Below are positions 50,342-60,680 of a DNA stretch of 64,000 bases, piece after piece. This DNA comes from Prevotella sp. (GTDB lineage Bacteria > Bacteroidota > Bacteroidia > Bacteroidales > Bacteroidaceae), in contig JAEEHW010000134.1 in NCBI GenBank assembly GCA_016281055.1, positions 1-64,000 on the forward strand. Direction: 5' to 3'. The stretch's first letter is position 1. The number at the start of each line of letters is the position of its first letter. A program made the translations under genes and the position numbers. The notes under the pieces are model-generated. The model did not search any database and was not told the origin of the DNA. It saw only the letters and a list, made by a program, of their open reading frames with translations.

Positions 50342-50557
50342 AGAAAAAAAAGTGAAAGAATAGTAGATTTTCTCAATCTTTGTGTGATATTTAGTTTTTT
50401 TTAACCTCTCGGAAAACATATTTGTAAGAAAGGAGGATGTTTGGAATTAGAAGAGAATGTACGCTGGAGCATGTGTTGCTAATTGATTTAGATTAGTATT
50501 TGAAATGCAGATGGTCGATTTGTAATAAAAAGATTATTGTATTTGAAAGAAAAGTTT

Positions 50558-50565
50558 TAACTTTG
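50558..50565 (+). promoter_or_regulatory. promoter -7 element of the leu operon
   Basis: TAACTTTG, with TTG at 50537-50539 18 bases upstream. The leader of about 35 bases leaves no room for an attenuator or T-box. Confidence 0.65.
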
Positions 50566-50605
50566 TATTTTGACGTTATTTTCAAAACTATAAATCTCAA
50601 AAGAT

Positions 50606-52123
50606 ATGGCAGATAGGTTATACATATTTGATACAACACTGCGTGACGGAGAACAGGTTCCAGGGTGTCAGTTGAATACCGTAGAGAAAATTCAGGTAGC
50701 AAAACAGTTGGAACAGCTTGGCGTAGATGTGATTGAGGCGGGTTTCCCCATCAGTTCGCCAGGTGATTTCAATTCAGTGATAGAGATTTCAAAGGCTGTG
50801 ACATGGCCGACGATATGTGCGCTTACGCGTGCAGTTGAAAAGGATATAGACTGTGCTGCGCAGGCTTTGCAGTATGCCAAACATAAGAGAATACATACAG
50901 GCATAGGTACCAGCCCGTCACACATCAAATATAAGTTCAACTCTACACCTGAGGAGATAATAGAGCGTGCTGTGGCTGCTGTCAAGTATGCCAAGAAGTA
51001 TGTTGAGGATGTTGAGTTCTATGCAGAGGATGCAGGTCGTACGGACAATGAATATCTTGCCCGTGTCATTGATGCTGTTACCAAAGCAGGTGCTACGGTA
51101 TGTAACATCCCGGACACGACAGGTTTCAGAACTCCTTATGAATATGGTGAGAAGATAAAATATCTGTATGAACATGTTGATGCCTTTGCTGCAGGAAAGT
51201 CGATATTGTCAACCCATTGCCATAACGACCTTGGTATGGCAACGGCTAATACATGTGCAGGTGTGCTTAATGGCGCAAGACAGGTAGAGGTGACAATCAA
51301 CGGCATCGGCGAGCGTGCCGGTAATACTTCGCTGGAAGAAATAGCCATGATATTTAAGACCCACCCTGATCTTGGTATAGAGACGAACATTAATACTCAG
51401 AAGATATGGCCGACAAGCCGTATGGTTTCGACACTGATGAATATGCCGGTGCAGCCAAACAAGGCAATAGTCGGCAAGAATGCTTTTGCACATTCATCTG
51501 GCATACATCAGGACGGCGTGTTGAAAAATGCGTCCACCTATGAGATAATGGATCCAAAGGATGTTGGTATCGATGAGAACGCAATAGTTTTGACAGCTCG
51601 TTCTGGTAGGGCTGCATTGAAGCATCGCTTGTCTGTGCTGGGTATTGAGATTCAAAGTCAGGAGCAGTTGGATAAGCTTTATCAGAAGTTCCTTGAGATG
51701 GCTGATAAGAAAAAGCAGCTGAATGACGAGGATTTGTTAGTGCTCACGGGGGCATCAATAAACACTTCTGAGCATTTGGTTAAGATGGAGTCTTTGCAGG
51801 TTACATCTGGTAAAGGTATTACGCCGGTTGCAGCCATTAAGTTGAAGATTGCCAATGAAGTGTTTGAGGCTGCTGCTACCGGTAATGGTCCAGTAGATGC
51901 GAGCATCAAGGCTCTTAAGCAGATTATTCACCGCCAGATGGAACTGAAGGAGTTGACCATTCAGGCAATAAGCAAAGGTTCTGATGACCTGTGTAAGGTA
52001 CACGTGCAGGTTGAGCATGAAGGTACGGTATATTACGGATTTGGTTCTAACACAGATATCGTAACTGCTACGGTGGAAGCATATATAGATTGTATAAATA
52101 AATTCAAGGTTGCAAAATTATAA
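50606..52123 (+). CDS. leuA: 2-isopropylmalate synthase
   Basis: 505 residues. The DRE-TIM start [57 protein letters not shown] and the [16 protein letters not shown] block are standard for LeuA; the last 120 residues form the leucine-binding regulatory domain. It condenses acetyl-CoA with 2-oxoisovalerate. First gene of the operon. Confidence 0.95.
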   Translation: MADRLYIFDTTLRDGEQVPGCQLNTVEKIQVAKQLEQLGVDVIEAGFPISSPGDFNSVIEISKAVTWPTICALTRAVEKDIDCAAQALQYAKHKRIHTGIGTSPSHIKYKFNSTPEEIIERAVAAVKYAKKYVEDVEFYAEDAGRTDNEYLARVIDAVTKAGATVCNIPDTTGFRTPYEYGEKIKYLYEHVDAFAAGKSILSTHCHNDLGMATANTCAGVLNGARQVEVTINGIGERAGNTSLEEIAMIFKTHPDLGIETNINTQKIWPTSRMVSTLMNMPVQPNKAIVGKNAFAHSSGIHQDGVLKNASTYEIMDPKDVGIDENAIVLTARSGRAALKHRLSVLGIEIQSQEQLDKLYQKFLEMADKKKQLNDEDLLVLTGASINTSEHLVKMESLQVTSGKGITPVAAIKLKIANEVFEAAATGNGPVDASIKALKQIIHRQMELKELTIQAISKGSDDLCKVHVQVEHEGTVYYGFGSNTDIVTATVEAYIDCINKFKVAKL

Positions 52124-52130
52124 AAACATT

Positions 52131-53525
52131 ATGAATACATTATTTGATAAAATTTGGGATAGACATATCGTTCAGACTGTAAAAGACGGACCTACACAGT
52201 TGTATATAGATCGTTTGTATTGTCATGAGGTGACAACACCTCAGGCTTTTGATACATTGCGTGACAAGGGACTGAAGGTTTTCCGTCCAGATCATGTTTT
52301 CGCCATGCCAGACCACAACACACCTTCTGACCAGCAGGAACGCATAGACGATCCAATAGGCAGAAAGCAGGTGGAGACATTGAAAGCAAACTGTGAGGAG
52401 TTTGGCATCAAGCACTTTACCATGGGAACGAAAGATAACGGTATCATCCATGTCGTTGGTCCAGAGAAAGGTTTGTCTTTGCCTGGAATGACAATAGTCT
52501 GTGGTGATTCTCATACATCTACCCACGGTGCAGTGGGAGCTCTTGCAATGGGAATAGGTACGTCAGAGGTGGCACAGGTTCTGGCATCAGAGACAATCCT
52601 GCAGTCTAAGCCCAAATCAATGCGTATCAATATAGAAGGTGAATTACAACCAGGTGTGACGGCCAAAGACGTTGCGCTTTACATCATGGCGCAGATGACG
52701 ACATCAGGTGCAACAGGTTATGTTGTAGAGTATGCCGGTTCAACCATTAAGAATATGTCTATGGAAGGTCGTCTTACACTGTCAAACCTGTCTATAGAAA
52801 TGGGTTCACGTGCTGGTATCATTGCACCAGATGAGACGACATTCGCATATCTTAAGAATCGTGAATATGCACCTAAGGGTGAGGATTGGGATAAGGCAGT
52901 AGAATATTGGAAGACCTTGAAGTCTGATGATAATGCCGTATTTGACAAGGAAGTGACATATTATGCAAAGGACATTGCACCACGTATCACATACGGTACA
53001 AACCCTGGTGCCGGTATTGCAATAGATGGTACAGTTCCTACATTAGAATCTGTTTCTGCAGAGGAGCGTGCTCAGTTAGAGGCACAGTTGGCATACATGC
53101 AGTTCAATCCGGGTGAGAAACTGGAGGGACATCCGGTGGACTATGTTTTCCTTGGTGCATGTACCAATGGTCGTATTGAGGATTTCCGTGCCTTTGCATC
53201 TATAGTAAAAGGAAAGAAAAAAGCAGACAGCGTGGTAGCATGGCTCGTGCCTGGTTCATGGCTTGTGCGCCAGCAGATAATAGATGAGGGTATTGACAAA
53301 ATACTTGAGGAAGCAGGTTTTGAACTGCGTTTGCCTTCATGCTCTTCATGTTTGGCTATGAATCCAGACAAGGTTCCTGCAGGCAAACTGTCAATCTCAA
53401 CTTCTAACAGAAACTTCGTAGGAAGACAGGGACCTGGTGCACGCACCGTCCTTGCATCACCATTGACAGTAGCTGCTGCGGCTATAACTGGTGTAATAAC
53501 AGATCCACGTAAATTCATCAATTAA
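52131..53525 (+). CDS. leuC: 3-isopropylmalate dehydratase large subunit
   Basis: 464 residues from ATG 52131, 8 bases after the leuA stop. The aconitase-type sequences [50 protein letters not shown] and [13 protein letters not shown] supply the three iron-sulfur Cys (near residues 343, 404 and 407). It works with LeuD to isomerise 2- to 3-isopropylmalate. Confidence 0.95.
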   Translation: MNTLFDKIWDRHIVQTVKDGPTQLYIDRLYCHEVTTPQAFDTLRDKGLKVFRPDHVFAMPDHNTPSDQQERIDDPIGRKQVETLKANCEEFGIKHFTMGTKDNGIIHVVGPEKGLSLPGMTIVCGDSHTSTHGAVGALAMGIGTSEVAQVLASETILQSKPKSMRINIEGELQPGVTAKDVALYIMAQMTTSGATGYVVEYAGSTIKNMSMEGRLTLSNLSIEMGSRAGIIAPDETTFAYLKNREYAPKGEDWDKAVEYWKTLKSDDNAVFDKEVTYYAKDIAPRITYGTNPGAGIAIDGTVPTLESVSAEERAQLEAQLAYMQFNPGEKLEGHPVDYVFLGACTNGRIEDFRAFASIVKGKKKADSVVAWLVPGSWLVRQQIIDEGIDKILEEAGFELRLPSCSSCLAMNPDKVPAGKLSISTSNRNFVGRQGPGARTVLASPLTVAAAAITGVITDPRKFIN

Positions 53526-53538
53526 TGACATAAGAAAC

Positions 53539-54153
53539 ATGGCTAAACAGAAATTCAATATAGTAAAATCTACTTGTATTCCAATTGCAATAGATAATAA
53601 CAATACAGACAACATCATACCAGCGCGATACCTTGCATTTACAACGCGTGATCCTAAGTTTTATGGTGATGCTTTTATGCATGATCTGCGTTATGATGCA
53701 AATGACAAACCTATTGAGGGTTTTGTTATGAATAAGCCGGAGTTTTCAGAAGCACCGCGTGAGGGAATACATGAAATCATTGTTGGTGGCAAGAACTGGG
53801 GTTCAGGTTCTTCTCGTGAGCATGCAGCATGGGCTATAGCCGGTTATGGCATTAGGGTTGTCATATCGTCAAGTTTTGCTGACATTCATAGAAACAACCT
53901 GCTTAACTGCTTTGTATTGCCAGTGATTGTTTCTCCAGAATTCCAGGCAGAGCTGTTTGACAGTATTGAGAAAGACTCAAATACGATAGTTACTGTTGAT
54001 TTGCCAAATCAGACAGTGACCAACGAGGCTACAGGCCATTCTGAGAAATTTGAAATCAACGGATACAAGAAGTATTGTTTGGAGAATGCTCTTGATGATA
54101 TCGATTTCCTGCTTGAAAATCAAGATAAGATAGTAGAGTGGGAGAGCAAGTGA
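53539..54153 (+). CDS. leuD: 3-isopropylmalate dehydratase small subunit
   Basis: 204 residues. The swivel domain is visible from DNIIPARYL, IIVGGKNWGSGSSREHAAWAI and VVISSSFADIHRNNLLN. Partner of LeuC. A 13-base gap separates it from leuC. Confidence 0.95.
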   Translation: MAKQKFNIVKSTCIPIAIDNNNTDNIIPARYLAFTTRDPKFYGDAFMHDLRYDANDKPIEGFVMNKPEFSEAPREGIHEIIVGGKNWGSGSSREHAAWAIAGYGIRVVISSSFADIHRNNLLNCFVLPVIVSPEFQAELFDSIEKDSNTIVTVDLPNQTVTNEATGHSEKFEINGYKKYCLENALDDIDFLLENQDKIVEWESK

Positions 54154-54187
54154 TTAATTCACAGGGAAATTCTTTTTTCAATTTGAT

Positions 54188-54568
54188 ATGATGAAGAAGA
54201 TATTATTTATATTGGTGATGATGACTATTTGCATTAATGCAAATAGTCAGACATCACTTAATCAGATAGTATTGTTTCAGAAGGATTCTGTCAATGTACC
54301 AGAATTTCAAATTGCTCAGGTAGGTCTGTTGGCAGATTATTTCAAGGCTCACCCCAAGGAAATGTTCTTCATTGGTGGTTTTACATCTGAGAATACGCCA
54401 CCAGAGCGTGTGGACTCAATATGTGAACAACGAGCTCAGGCCGTCAGAAAGATGTTGATGGAGAAATTTGGGGTTGATTGTACATATATCATAGCCATAG
54501 GAGTTGGAGTGAGTAGGAAATCACCCGAACCAGAGTTTAATGAGAAGGTGGAATTCTTTAAAAAGTAA
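54188..54568 (+). CDS. secreted OmpA-like small protein
   Basis: 126 residues with a signal peptide (KKILFILVMMTICINANS). FQKDSVNVPEFQIAQVGLLADYFKAHPKEMFFIGGFTSE and CEQRAQAVRKMLMEKFGVD resemble a shortened OmpA C-terminal domain, which in other proteins binds peptidoglycan. It is in the leu operon by position only; no link to leucine is evident. Confidence 0.65.
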   Translation: MMKKILFILVMMTICINANSQTSLNQIVLFQKDSVNVPEFQIAQVGLLADYFKAHPKEMFFIGGFTSENTPPERVDSICEQRAQAVRKMLMEKFGVDCTYIIAIGVGVSRKSPEPEFNEKVEFFKK

Positions 54569-54609
54569 AGAATAGATATTCAGGTTTTCGGTAAAGCAAG
54601 AGATAGTTG

Positions 54610-56142
54610 ATGCAGGATAGAATAGAAATAATGGACTCCACACTCCGTGATGGTGAACAGACAAATGGAGTGTCTTTCTTGCCTCATGAGAAACTAAGCA
54701 TAGCAAAGATACTGTTGCGAGATGTGAAGGTTGATCGTATGGAGGTTGCTTCTGCCCGTGTTTCCGATGGTGAAAAGGATGCGGTGAAGATGATTTGTCG
54801 CTATGCTGAGCAATTGGGAAGGTTGGAAGCTATAGAGGTATTGGGTTTTGTAGATAACGGAAAATCCATAGAATGGATAAAGGAGTGCGGTGGAAAAGTC
54901 ATCAATTTACTCACCAAGGGTTCTGAAAACCATTGTGTGCATCAACTGAGCAAAACACCTGATGAGCATATTTCTGATATAAAATCCAACATTGCTCTTG
55001 CTCAAGAGAACGGATTGATGGTGAACATTTATCTTGAGGATTGGTCAAATGGAATGAAAAATTCTCCAGACTATGTGTATCATCTGATTGATTCGTTGAA
55101 AGATGTTGGAATTAAACGATTTATGCTTCCGGATACGCTCGGAGTGCTTACGCCAAATGAAACTGCGTCATATTTCAAGAAGATGACAGACAGTTTTCCC
55201 GCTATACATTTTGATTTCCATTCACATAATGATTATGACTTGGCTGTAGGAAACAGTCTTGCTGCCGTTTTGAATGGCGCAAGTGGTTTGCATGTCACAG
55301 TTAACGGGTTGGGTGAGCGTTGTGGTAATGCACCTCTTGCATCGATACAGGCTGTGCTGCATGACCAGTGTGGTATTACCACATCCATAGATGAGAGTAT
55401 GCTTAATGAGGTAAGCCGCGTGGTAGAAGGATACAGCGGTATTGCAATAGCCCCCAACCAGCCCATCGTAGGAGAGAACGTGTTTACTCAGGTGGCAGGA
55501 GTTCATGCTGATGGAGATAACAAGCATAATCTGTATTGTAATGCGCTTGTTCCAGAACGTTTTGGACGCAAACGAGAGTATGCCTTGGGTAAAAATTCCG
55601 GCAAGGCCAATATAGAACGTAATCTTACAGAGTTGGGGTTGGATTTGACGCCAGAACAAACGAAAAAGGTAACGAAAAGGATTACGGAACTTGGAGATAG
55701 AAAGGCACTGGTCACTCAGGAAGACCTTCCATATATCGTTGCAGATGTATTGAAACATTCTGCGCCAGCGGAGCGTGTTAAGTTGAAAGGCTATATGGTA
55801 AGTCTTTCGTATGGTTTGAAACCACATGCTTGTGTGAAGATAGATATAGATGGTAAAAGGTATGAGGCTGATTCAAGTGGAGATGGTCAATATGACGCAT
55901 TTGTAAAGGCATTGCGCAATATATATAAAATAGAGTTGGGACGTACCTTCCCTATGTTGGAAAACTATGCCGTATCGATTCCACCAGGTGGACGTACTGA
56001 TGCTTTGGTGCAGACTCAGATCACATGGAGGATGAAGGATGGTCGTGTGTTGCGTACAAGGGCTCTTGATGCAGACCAGACAGAAGCGGCTATCAAGGCA
56101 ACAATAAAAATGTTAAATCATATAGAAGCAGAGTTTAGTTGA
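54610..56142 (+). CDS. isopropylmalate/citramalate synthase family enzyme
   Basis: 510 residues from the ATG at 54610 (a TTG three bases earlier is less likely). DRIEIMDSTLRDGEQTNGVSF, FHSHNDYDLAVGNSLAAVLNGASGLHVTVNGLGERCGN and the VAGVHADGDNKHN block show a LeuA/CimA-type lyase with a C-terminal regulatory domain. Two LeuA-family enzymes in one operon suggest this one has a different substrate, such as pyruvate (citramalate route to isoleucine). Confidence 0.85.
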   Translation: MQDRIEIMDSTLRDGEQTNGVSFLPHEKLSIAKILLRDVKVDRMEVASARVSDGEKDAVKMICRYAEQLGRLEAIEVLGFVDNGKSIEWIKECGGKVINLLTKGSENHCVHQLSKTPDEHISDIKSNIALAQENGLMVNIYLEDWSNGMKNSPDYVYHLIDSLKDVGIKRFMLPDTLGVLTPNETASYFKKMTDSFPAIHFDFHSHNDYDLAVGNSLAAVLNGASGLHVTVNGLGERCGNAPLASIQAVLHDQCGITTSIDESMLNEVSRVVEGYSGIAIAPNQPIVGENVFTQVAGVHADGDNKHNLYCNALVPERFGRKREYALGKNSGKANIERNLTELGLDLTPEQTKKVTKRITELGDRKALVTQEDLPYIVADVLKHSAPAERVKLKGYMVSLSYGLKPHACVKIDIDGKRYEADSSGDGQYDAFVKALRNIYKIELGRTFPMLENYAVSIPPGGRTDALVQTQITWRMKDGRVLRTRALDADQTEAAIKATIKMLNHIEAEFS

Positions 56143-56152
56143 TATAATAAAT

Positions 56153-56192
56153 AATGAGCGTATCAAGCAAATGATACGCTCATTATTTTATG
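56153..56192. terminator. bidirectional terminator
   Basis: AATGAGCGTATCA (56153-56165) pairs exactly with TGATACGCTCATT (56172-56184), AT-rich on both sides. It closes the leu operon and the convergent Sel1 gene. Confidence 0.85.
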
Positions 56193-56214
56193 TATTTATT
56201 TGTATGTCTGGATA

Positions 56215-57381
56215 TTAGTACCCCAGATTGTTTAAGTTTATACGGGCATTTTCATTACCCATATTGGTTGCACGCTGGAACAACTCTCTTGCTTTATTTA
56301 TATTTTGGTGTACGCCCTGACCATCACGGAATAACTCTCCAAGTTTGTTGATTGCATCAGCATGATTTTGGTCAGCAGCTTTCTGATACCAGACATAGGC
56401 TTGGTAGAAATTCTGAACCACTCCTGTACCTGTTCGATAGCAGTCGCCTAAACTCGTTTGGCCATATTCACAATTCTGTTTTGCAGATTTCTCATACCAT
56501 TCAACAGCTTTTTTATAATCAATATCAGTGCCTCTGCCATATTGGTAACTGTTACCGAGATTATATTGTCCTAATGCGTGACCTGCATGTGCAGATTTTG
56601 TGTAATACTTAAATGCTATGTCATCGTTTTGCTCTACTCCAAGGCCGTCGTGATAGAAGAAACCTACATAGTTCAGGGCTTCTCCGTCACCTTTCTCTGC
56701 CATCATTTCATAGTAGTAACGGCTTTTTACATAGTCAACGGCAATTCCGTTTTTACCACTCCAATAAATATATCCTAAGTTACTGATGGCGGTATTATTG
56801 CCATGCTCCGCAGCTTTCTCATACCATTCTATGGCTTTGTGGATGTCTTGTTCAAGACCGTGTCCAGAATCATACATGTAGCCAAGACTAAGCATCGCTC
56901 CGGCATAACCTTGGTCTGAGGATTTTAAGTACCAGATGAAGGCTTTGTCGTAATCTACAGTAGTACCATGTCCAAACTCGTAACATGTTCCAAGATTATT
57001 CTGTGCGGCAGCATGTCCTGCCTCTGCAGCCAGGGAATACAGACGAAAAGCCTTGTCATAGTCGGCATAGCCATCATTCAAGTCTGCATTGCATAAATCT
57101 CCGGCAAGGCGATTCATAGCTTCGGGATTGCCTTCACGAGCCATCTTCTCCAATCCTGGTATGGCCTTTTTATAGTATGTGGTGGCAACATCATTGTCAA
57201 TCTTTGCACCACCTCTACCAAGTGCATAGCAATCACCGATGGCATCTGTTGCACAGGCATCACCATTAGATGACATTTCGAGCAATGTGTTTAAGTCAAG
57301 CGAAGCATAGTTTGTGTCCTGGGCTATCGCATTTGATGCAAATAATACTGTAAGAAACAGTGGGGTGATTATTTTCTTCAT
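56215..57381 (-). CDS. Sel1-repeat (SLR) secreted protein
   Basis: 388 residues with a signal peptide ending SNAIAQ. About eight Sel1-type repeats of 36 residues follow, each with A..LG..Y..G.G....Y.KA..WY.KAA. Such proteins act as protein-binding scaffolds in the periplasm or at the surface. Binding partner unknown. Last residues RINLNNLGY. Confidence 0.85.
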   Translation of the reverse strand: MKKIITPLFLTVLFASNAIAQDTNYASLDLNTLLEMSSNGDACATDAIGDCYALGRGGAKIDNDVATTYYKKAIPGLEKMAREGNPEAMNRLAGDLCNADLNDGYADYDKAFRLYSLAAEAGHAAAQNNLGTCYEFGHGTTVDYDKAFIWYLKSSDQGYAGAMLSLGYMYDSGHGLEQDIHKAIEWYEKAAEHGNNTAISNLGYIYWSGKNGIAVDYVKSRYYYEMMAEKGDGEALNYVGFFYHDGLGVEQNDDIAFKYYTKSAHAGHALGQYNLGNSYQYGRGTDIDYKKAVEWYEKSAKQNCEYGQTSLGDCYRTGTGVVQNFYQAYVWYQKAADQNHADAINKLGELFRDGQGVHQNINKARELFQRATNMGNENARINLNNLGY

Positions 57382-57394
57382 GGCTCTAAGTTTT

Positions 57395-58141
57395 TTAAAG
57401 TTTTAGATTATTCTTTATCCATGCTGTTACTTGGTCGGCAATGGATTTCATTCCTTTTACAGAAGGATGTCCTTGTTGCTTGTCAACATCTTTCAAGTCG
57501 AGGCAAGGAACACTGTAGTGAGCACATATTGTATGAACAGACTCGTTAATCTCTTCTTTGAGTTCAGAGTTGAGTATGAATAGCAACTTCGCATTTGGGT
57601 AGTTTGTCCTTAGATCTGCAAGAAGCTTTGCCATGGCAGGACGGAAGTAATATAGCTGCTCTGTGGTTTGGTTGCCGTAAACATACTCGCCTATTGGCGC
57701 ACCACACCATGAATCATTCGTGCCACCACAAATGAGTATGATGTCAGGATTTCCGAGTTTGTTGCTGCGGTTCTCAAACGACCTGTTTGTGTAGTCGCGG
57801 TGTTCTTTAAAACCTTCCAATGGAACACTTGGTTCTGGACCTTTTGAGTATCCAGTGTGGCATATTGTGGATCCAGAGAATGCATTGTTCACCTCCAGTT
57901 GGGCATCAAGGTTGCTGATGACCTGGTGCCACCATGTCTGCTCAACTGTGCGTACATCATTTCTTCTGTTCAACTTTGGATTTTCAGGCTTGAAATACCA
58001 AATTTCGTTTGTGTCAGGCGTAAGATATCCTTCATAGGTAGAGTAGCTGTCGCCAAAGATTGTAATCTTGGTCTTTTCTTCTGCGCAGACATTAGACGAC
58101 AGTGTGCATATTAATGCAATTAGTGAGATAATTTTTTTCAT
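57395..58141 (-). CDS. secreted SGNH/GDSL hydrolase
   Basis: 248 residues. Signal peptide, then KITIFGDSYSTYEGY with the nucleophile Ser, NAFSGSTICHTGYS, IILICGGTNDSW with the oxyanion Asn, and HPSVKGMKSIA with the catalytic Asp-x-x-His-like end (QGHPS). It should cut esters, probably acetyl groups on a glycan. Overlaps the next gene upstream by four bases. Confidence 0.85.
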   Translation of the reverse strand: MKKIISLIALICTLSSNVCAEEKTKITIFGDSYSTYEGYLTPDTNEIWYFKPENPKLNRRNDVRTVEQTWWHQVISNLDAQLEVNNAFSGSTICHTGYSKGPEPSVPLEGFKEHRDYTNRSFENRSNKLGNPDIILICGGTNDSWCGAPIGEYVYGNQTTEQLYYFRPAMAKLLADLRTNYPNAKLLFILNSELKEEINESVHTICAHYSVPCLDLKDVDKQQGHPSVKGMKSIADQVTAWIKNNLKL

Positions 58142-59943
58142 TTTAGGTATTGTGTTAATGGTGAATTATTCTTTCTCAGTCCTTTTGCAAGGCTTTGTGC
58201 ATTATTGCGTGCTCCAAGCATAGACGTGTGTGTATGGTCATGGTTGAAATAAGCGTTGGCTTTTGCTTTCGCTTTCTCTGAACTTTTTGCTTTGCCACAC
58301 ACTTTGTCAATGGCATCAGCGGAAATATTGTGAATGTCCACAAACTCAACCCCTGTTTCTTCTGCAATAATCTTGTCCCATTCAGTAATATAGTCGTCGT
58401 TACGGCGTTCTATATACTGACGATTTTTCTTTTCACATACAGGATATAATTTTCCAACGGTAGAACCTGTGCCTTTATGCCATTCGTTGCGTGGTGTGAA
58501 AGACAGAATGATAGGTGTTGCTCCTTTTTCCTTGCAATCTTGAATCATTTTCTTCAGATACCATCCGAAGGAATATACAACCTCGTATTTGCCAGACGCA
58601 GCAGATTTATATACTCGGCATGTGTCTTTATATGTGGCAATCACGCCTCGTTCCTTGTCCCTGTCTATTCCTCCTATATCGTTGTGTCCGAATTGAATCA
58701 GTACATAGTCACCAGGACGTAAAGTGTTATATACTTCCTCCCAGCGGTTGTCATTCATGTATGTACGTGTGGAGCGCCCTGCTTTTGCGCAGTTTATGAA
58801 AGTGCATTTGCTTTCGTCAAATACAGTGTATGCCAGGGCACCCCAGCCCCACATTCCGTTAGGATTCCTGTCCTCATTTTTGCCAGTGGAGTCACCGCAT
58901 AGATATATCCTCGTTTTCGTTTTCTTCTCAGTCGGATTCTTTGATTTGCCGGTGACCACTCCCTTCGAATCGTAGTTGTCTGGTTCCCATGCCAATAACT
59001 TTTCCTCGTAGTTAGGTCTTACTTTCTCCTGTATAAGGTATGATTTCAGTTTTGCTAATCGTGGATCATTGCATTCATCAAGACCTTCAGCGGCCGAGGC
59101 GGCGTTCATTCTTGCTCCGAATGCAGACGAGTGTATTTTGTCAAGGAAGAAATGGTAGTCTGTCTTCCAAGGTCCGTATTTCTCCAGTTTCTTGGCAGAG
59201 ATGTCGTTCAAGTCAATTACCGGGACGTCCATTTCCTTGCCTATGGCAAAGATGGCAGGAGTGAAATCTGTCAATTTCCTTTGGATTGTTTTGCCATCTT
59301 GTTCGTATGCATTGCGTGGCGTTAGTGTGAATAGTACAGGGAAGGCTCCTTTTTCGCGTATTTCGTTAATGAATCGTCTTGTGTAACCTCCAAAGGTATA
59401 TACTGTATCTTGACAGTTCCTTACCTTATTAAATATGACGACAGAGTCATCCCTCAGACTTAGTTTTCCATCAGGGCGATAACTCGAGCGAGCGCGCACC
59501 TCATCAATAGGGCCGTTATCGTTGTGGCCAAGCTCTAAAAATACGTAGTCGCCTTTTTTAATACCCTTGAGAGTGCGTGGCCATAAGTCTGGTGATTTGT
59601 AAAAAGTGCGTGGTGATGTGCCGCCAAGAGCATGGTTCTCTACAGTGATTTTGTTTTCATCGAAATATTCATGCTCATAGAATCCCCATCCCCATTGACC
59701 ATTATTTCCGTTACCCATTGTTCCTGTACGCATGGTGGAGTTTCCTACCAGGAATAGTACAGGGTTGTTACCCTTGCGTGAGGAGCCAGGTACGGGACGC
59801 GCTGTGTTAGCCAAGGCAATAGAGTCTGCTGTGAGGTCTCTGACTCCGTTTATGTCAAGCCATATTTCACCTTGTTTCTCGTTTTGTGCTGAAATAGAGA
59901 GGGTGGAAGATATGATTAATGACAGTATGATTATTCTTTTCAT
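58138..59943 (-). CDS. tandem rhamnogalacturonan-acetylesterase-like protein
   Basis: 601 residues, signal peptide, and two SGNH domains: LFLVGNSTMRTGTMGNG ... VFLELGHNDNGPID near residues 63-150, and YLCGDSTGKNEDRNPNG ... VLIQFGHNDIGGID near 345-430. Both match CE12-type enzymes that remove acetyl groups from pectin rhamnogalacturonan. In the first domain GNST replaces GDST, so Asp is lost at the position before the Ser; the Ser remains. The final HDHTHTSMLGARNNA holds the second domain's His. Together with the 57395 esterase it suggests a pectin-deacetylation pair. Confidence 0.85.
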   Translation of the reverse strand: MKRIIILSLIISSTLSISAQNEKQGEIWLDINGVRDLTADSIALANTARPVPGSSRKGNNPVLFLVGNSTMRTGTMGNGNNGQWGWGFYEHEYFDENKITVENHALGGTSPRTFYKSPDLWPRTLKGIKKGDYVFLELGHNDNGPIDEVRARSSYRPDGKLSLRDDSVVIFNKVRNCQDTVYTFGGYTRRFINEIREKGAFPVLFTLTPRNAYEQDGKTIQRKLTDFTPAIFAIGKEMDVPVIDLNDISAKKLEKYGPWKTDYHFFLDKIHSSAFGARMNAASAAEGLDECNDPRLAKLKSYLIQEKVRPNYEEKLLAWEPDNYDSKGVVTGKSKNPTEKKTKTRIYLCGDSTGKNEDRNPNGMWGWGALAYTVFDESKCTFINCAKAGRSTRTYMNDNRWEEVYNTLRPGDYVLIQFGHNDIGGIDRDKERGVIATYKDTCRVYKSAASGKYEVVYSFGWYLKKMIQDCKEKGATPIILSFTPRNEWHKGTGSTVGKLYPVCEKKNRQYIERRNDDYITEWDKIIAEETGVEFVDIHNISADAIDKVCGKAKSSEKAKAKANAYFNHDHTHTSMLGARNNAQSLAKGLRKNNSPLTQYLK

Positions 59944-59956
59944 TGTTAAGCTCGTA

Positions 59957-60664
59957 TTATTGTTTTTTTAGAAAAAAAGTTGTGTATATGTTGATGGCAG
60001 ACCTGAGGTCGCCGGTGATAATCTCTGCTTTTCTCGTATATGCCCTGTATGCAGTGCGTTCTTCTTTGTTAGCAAGGTGTTTGGTGATATTGCTCTCTGT
60101 CGCTTCAAACACGTCATCATTCATTTGTATGTAGAAGATATTCTTTGTGGGTAGTGGCTCCTGCTCGCTGATGTTTGCGCTTTCCCTTACAGACATGTCA
60201 AGATTCATTGCATTTAATCCTGCAATGTCAATCATGCTGCTGCGTTCTGCCACTCTCTTGTTTCTTACATCCTCATCATACTGTGCTTTGTCCAGTTCAA
60301 ATAGTTGAAGCAATTTGTATTTCTTGTCGCCAACGGTGTCTTCACATAATACTTTAAGTAGTTTGTCGTGATGTTCTATATATTTGGAACCGTCTTTGAA
60401 AAGTACATTCTTTACTGTACCTTCTTTTGCCAGCAAGTATTTTCCTGTGGCACTTTTGTACCAAAGGTAATTGTTGTAGATGTGTATGTTACCAGTGACA
60501 TTTAGCGTTTTCCCATCCATGGTGTGTACTATACAATGCTCGAAGTCATTGTATATAAATGGCCATGATGGGGTAGGGAGCCATGAATTATCCGTTTTGT
60601 CTTGGCACCATGCAAGACGTGTCGCTAATACTAATAAGACAAGTATGGTTAGTATTTTTTTCAT
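59957..60664 (-). CDS. secreted hypothetical protein
   Basis: 235 residues with signal peptide (ILTILVLLVLATRLAWCQ). A strand-rich first half (VHTMDGKTLNVTGNIHIYNNYLWYKSATGKYLLAKEG) and charged second half. Family not recognised. Same direction as the esterases. Confidence 0.65.
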   Translation of the reverse strand: MKKILTILVLLVLATRLAWCQDKTDNSWLPTPSWPFIYNDFEHCIVHTMDGKTLNVTGNIHIYNNYLWYKSATGKYLLAKEGTVKNVLFKDGSKYIEHHDKLLKVLCEDTVGDKKYKLLQLFELDKAQYDEDVRNKRVAERSSMIDIAGLNAMNLDMSVRESANISEQEPLPTKNIFYIQMNDDVFEATESNITKHLANKEERTAYRAYTRKAEIITGDLRSAINIYTTFFLKKQ

Positions 60665-60680
60665 AGTGTGTATGAGATTT

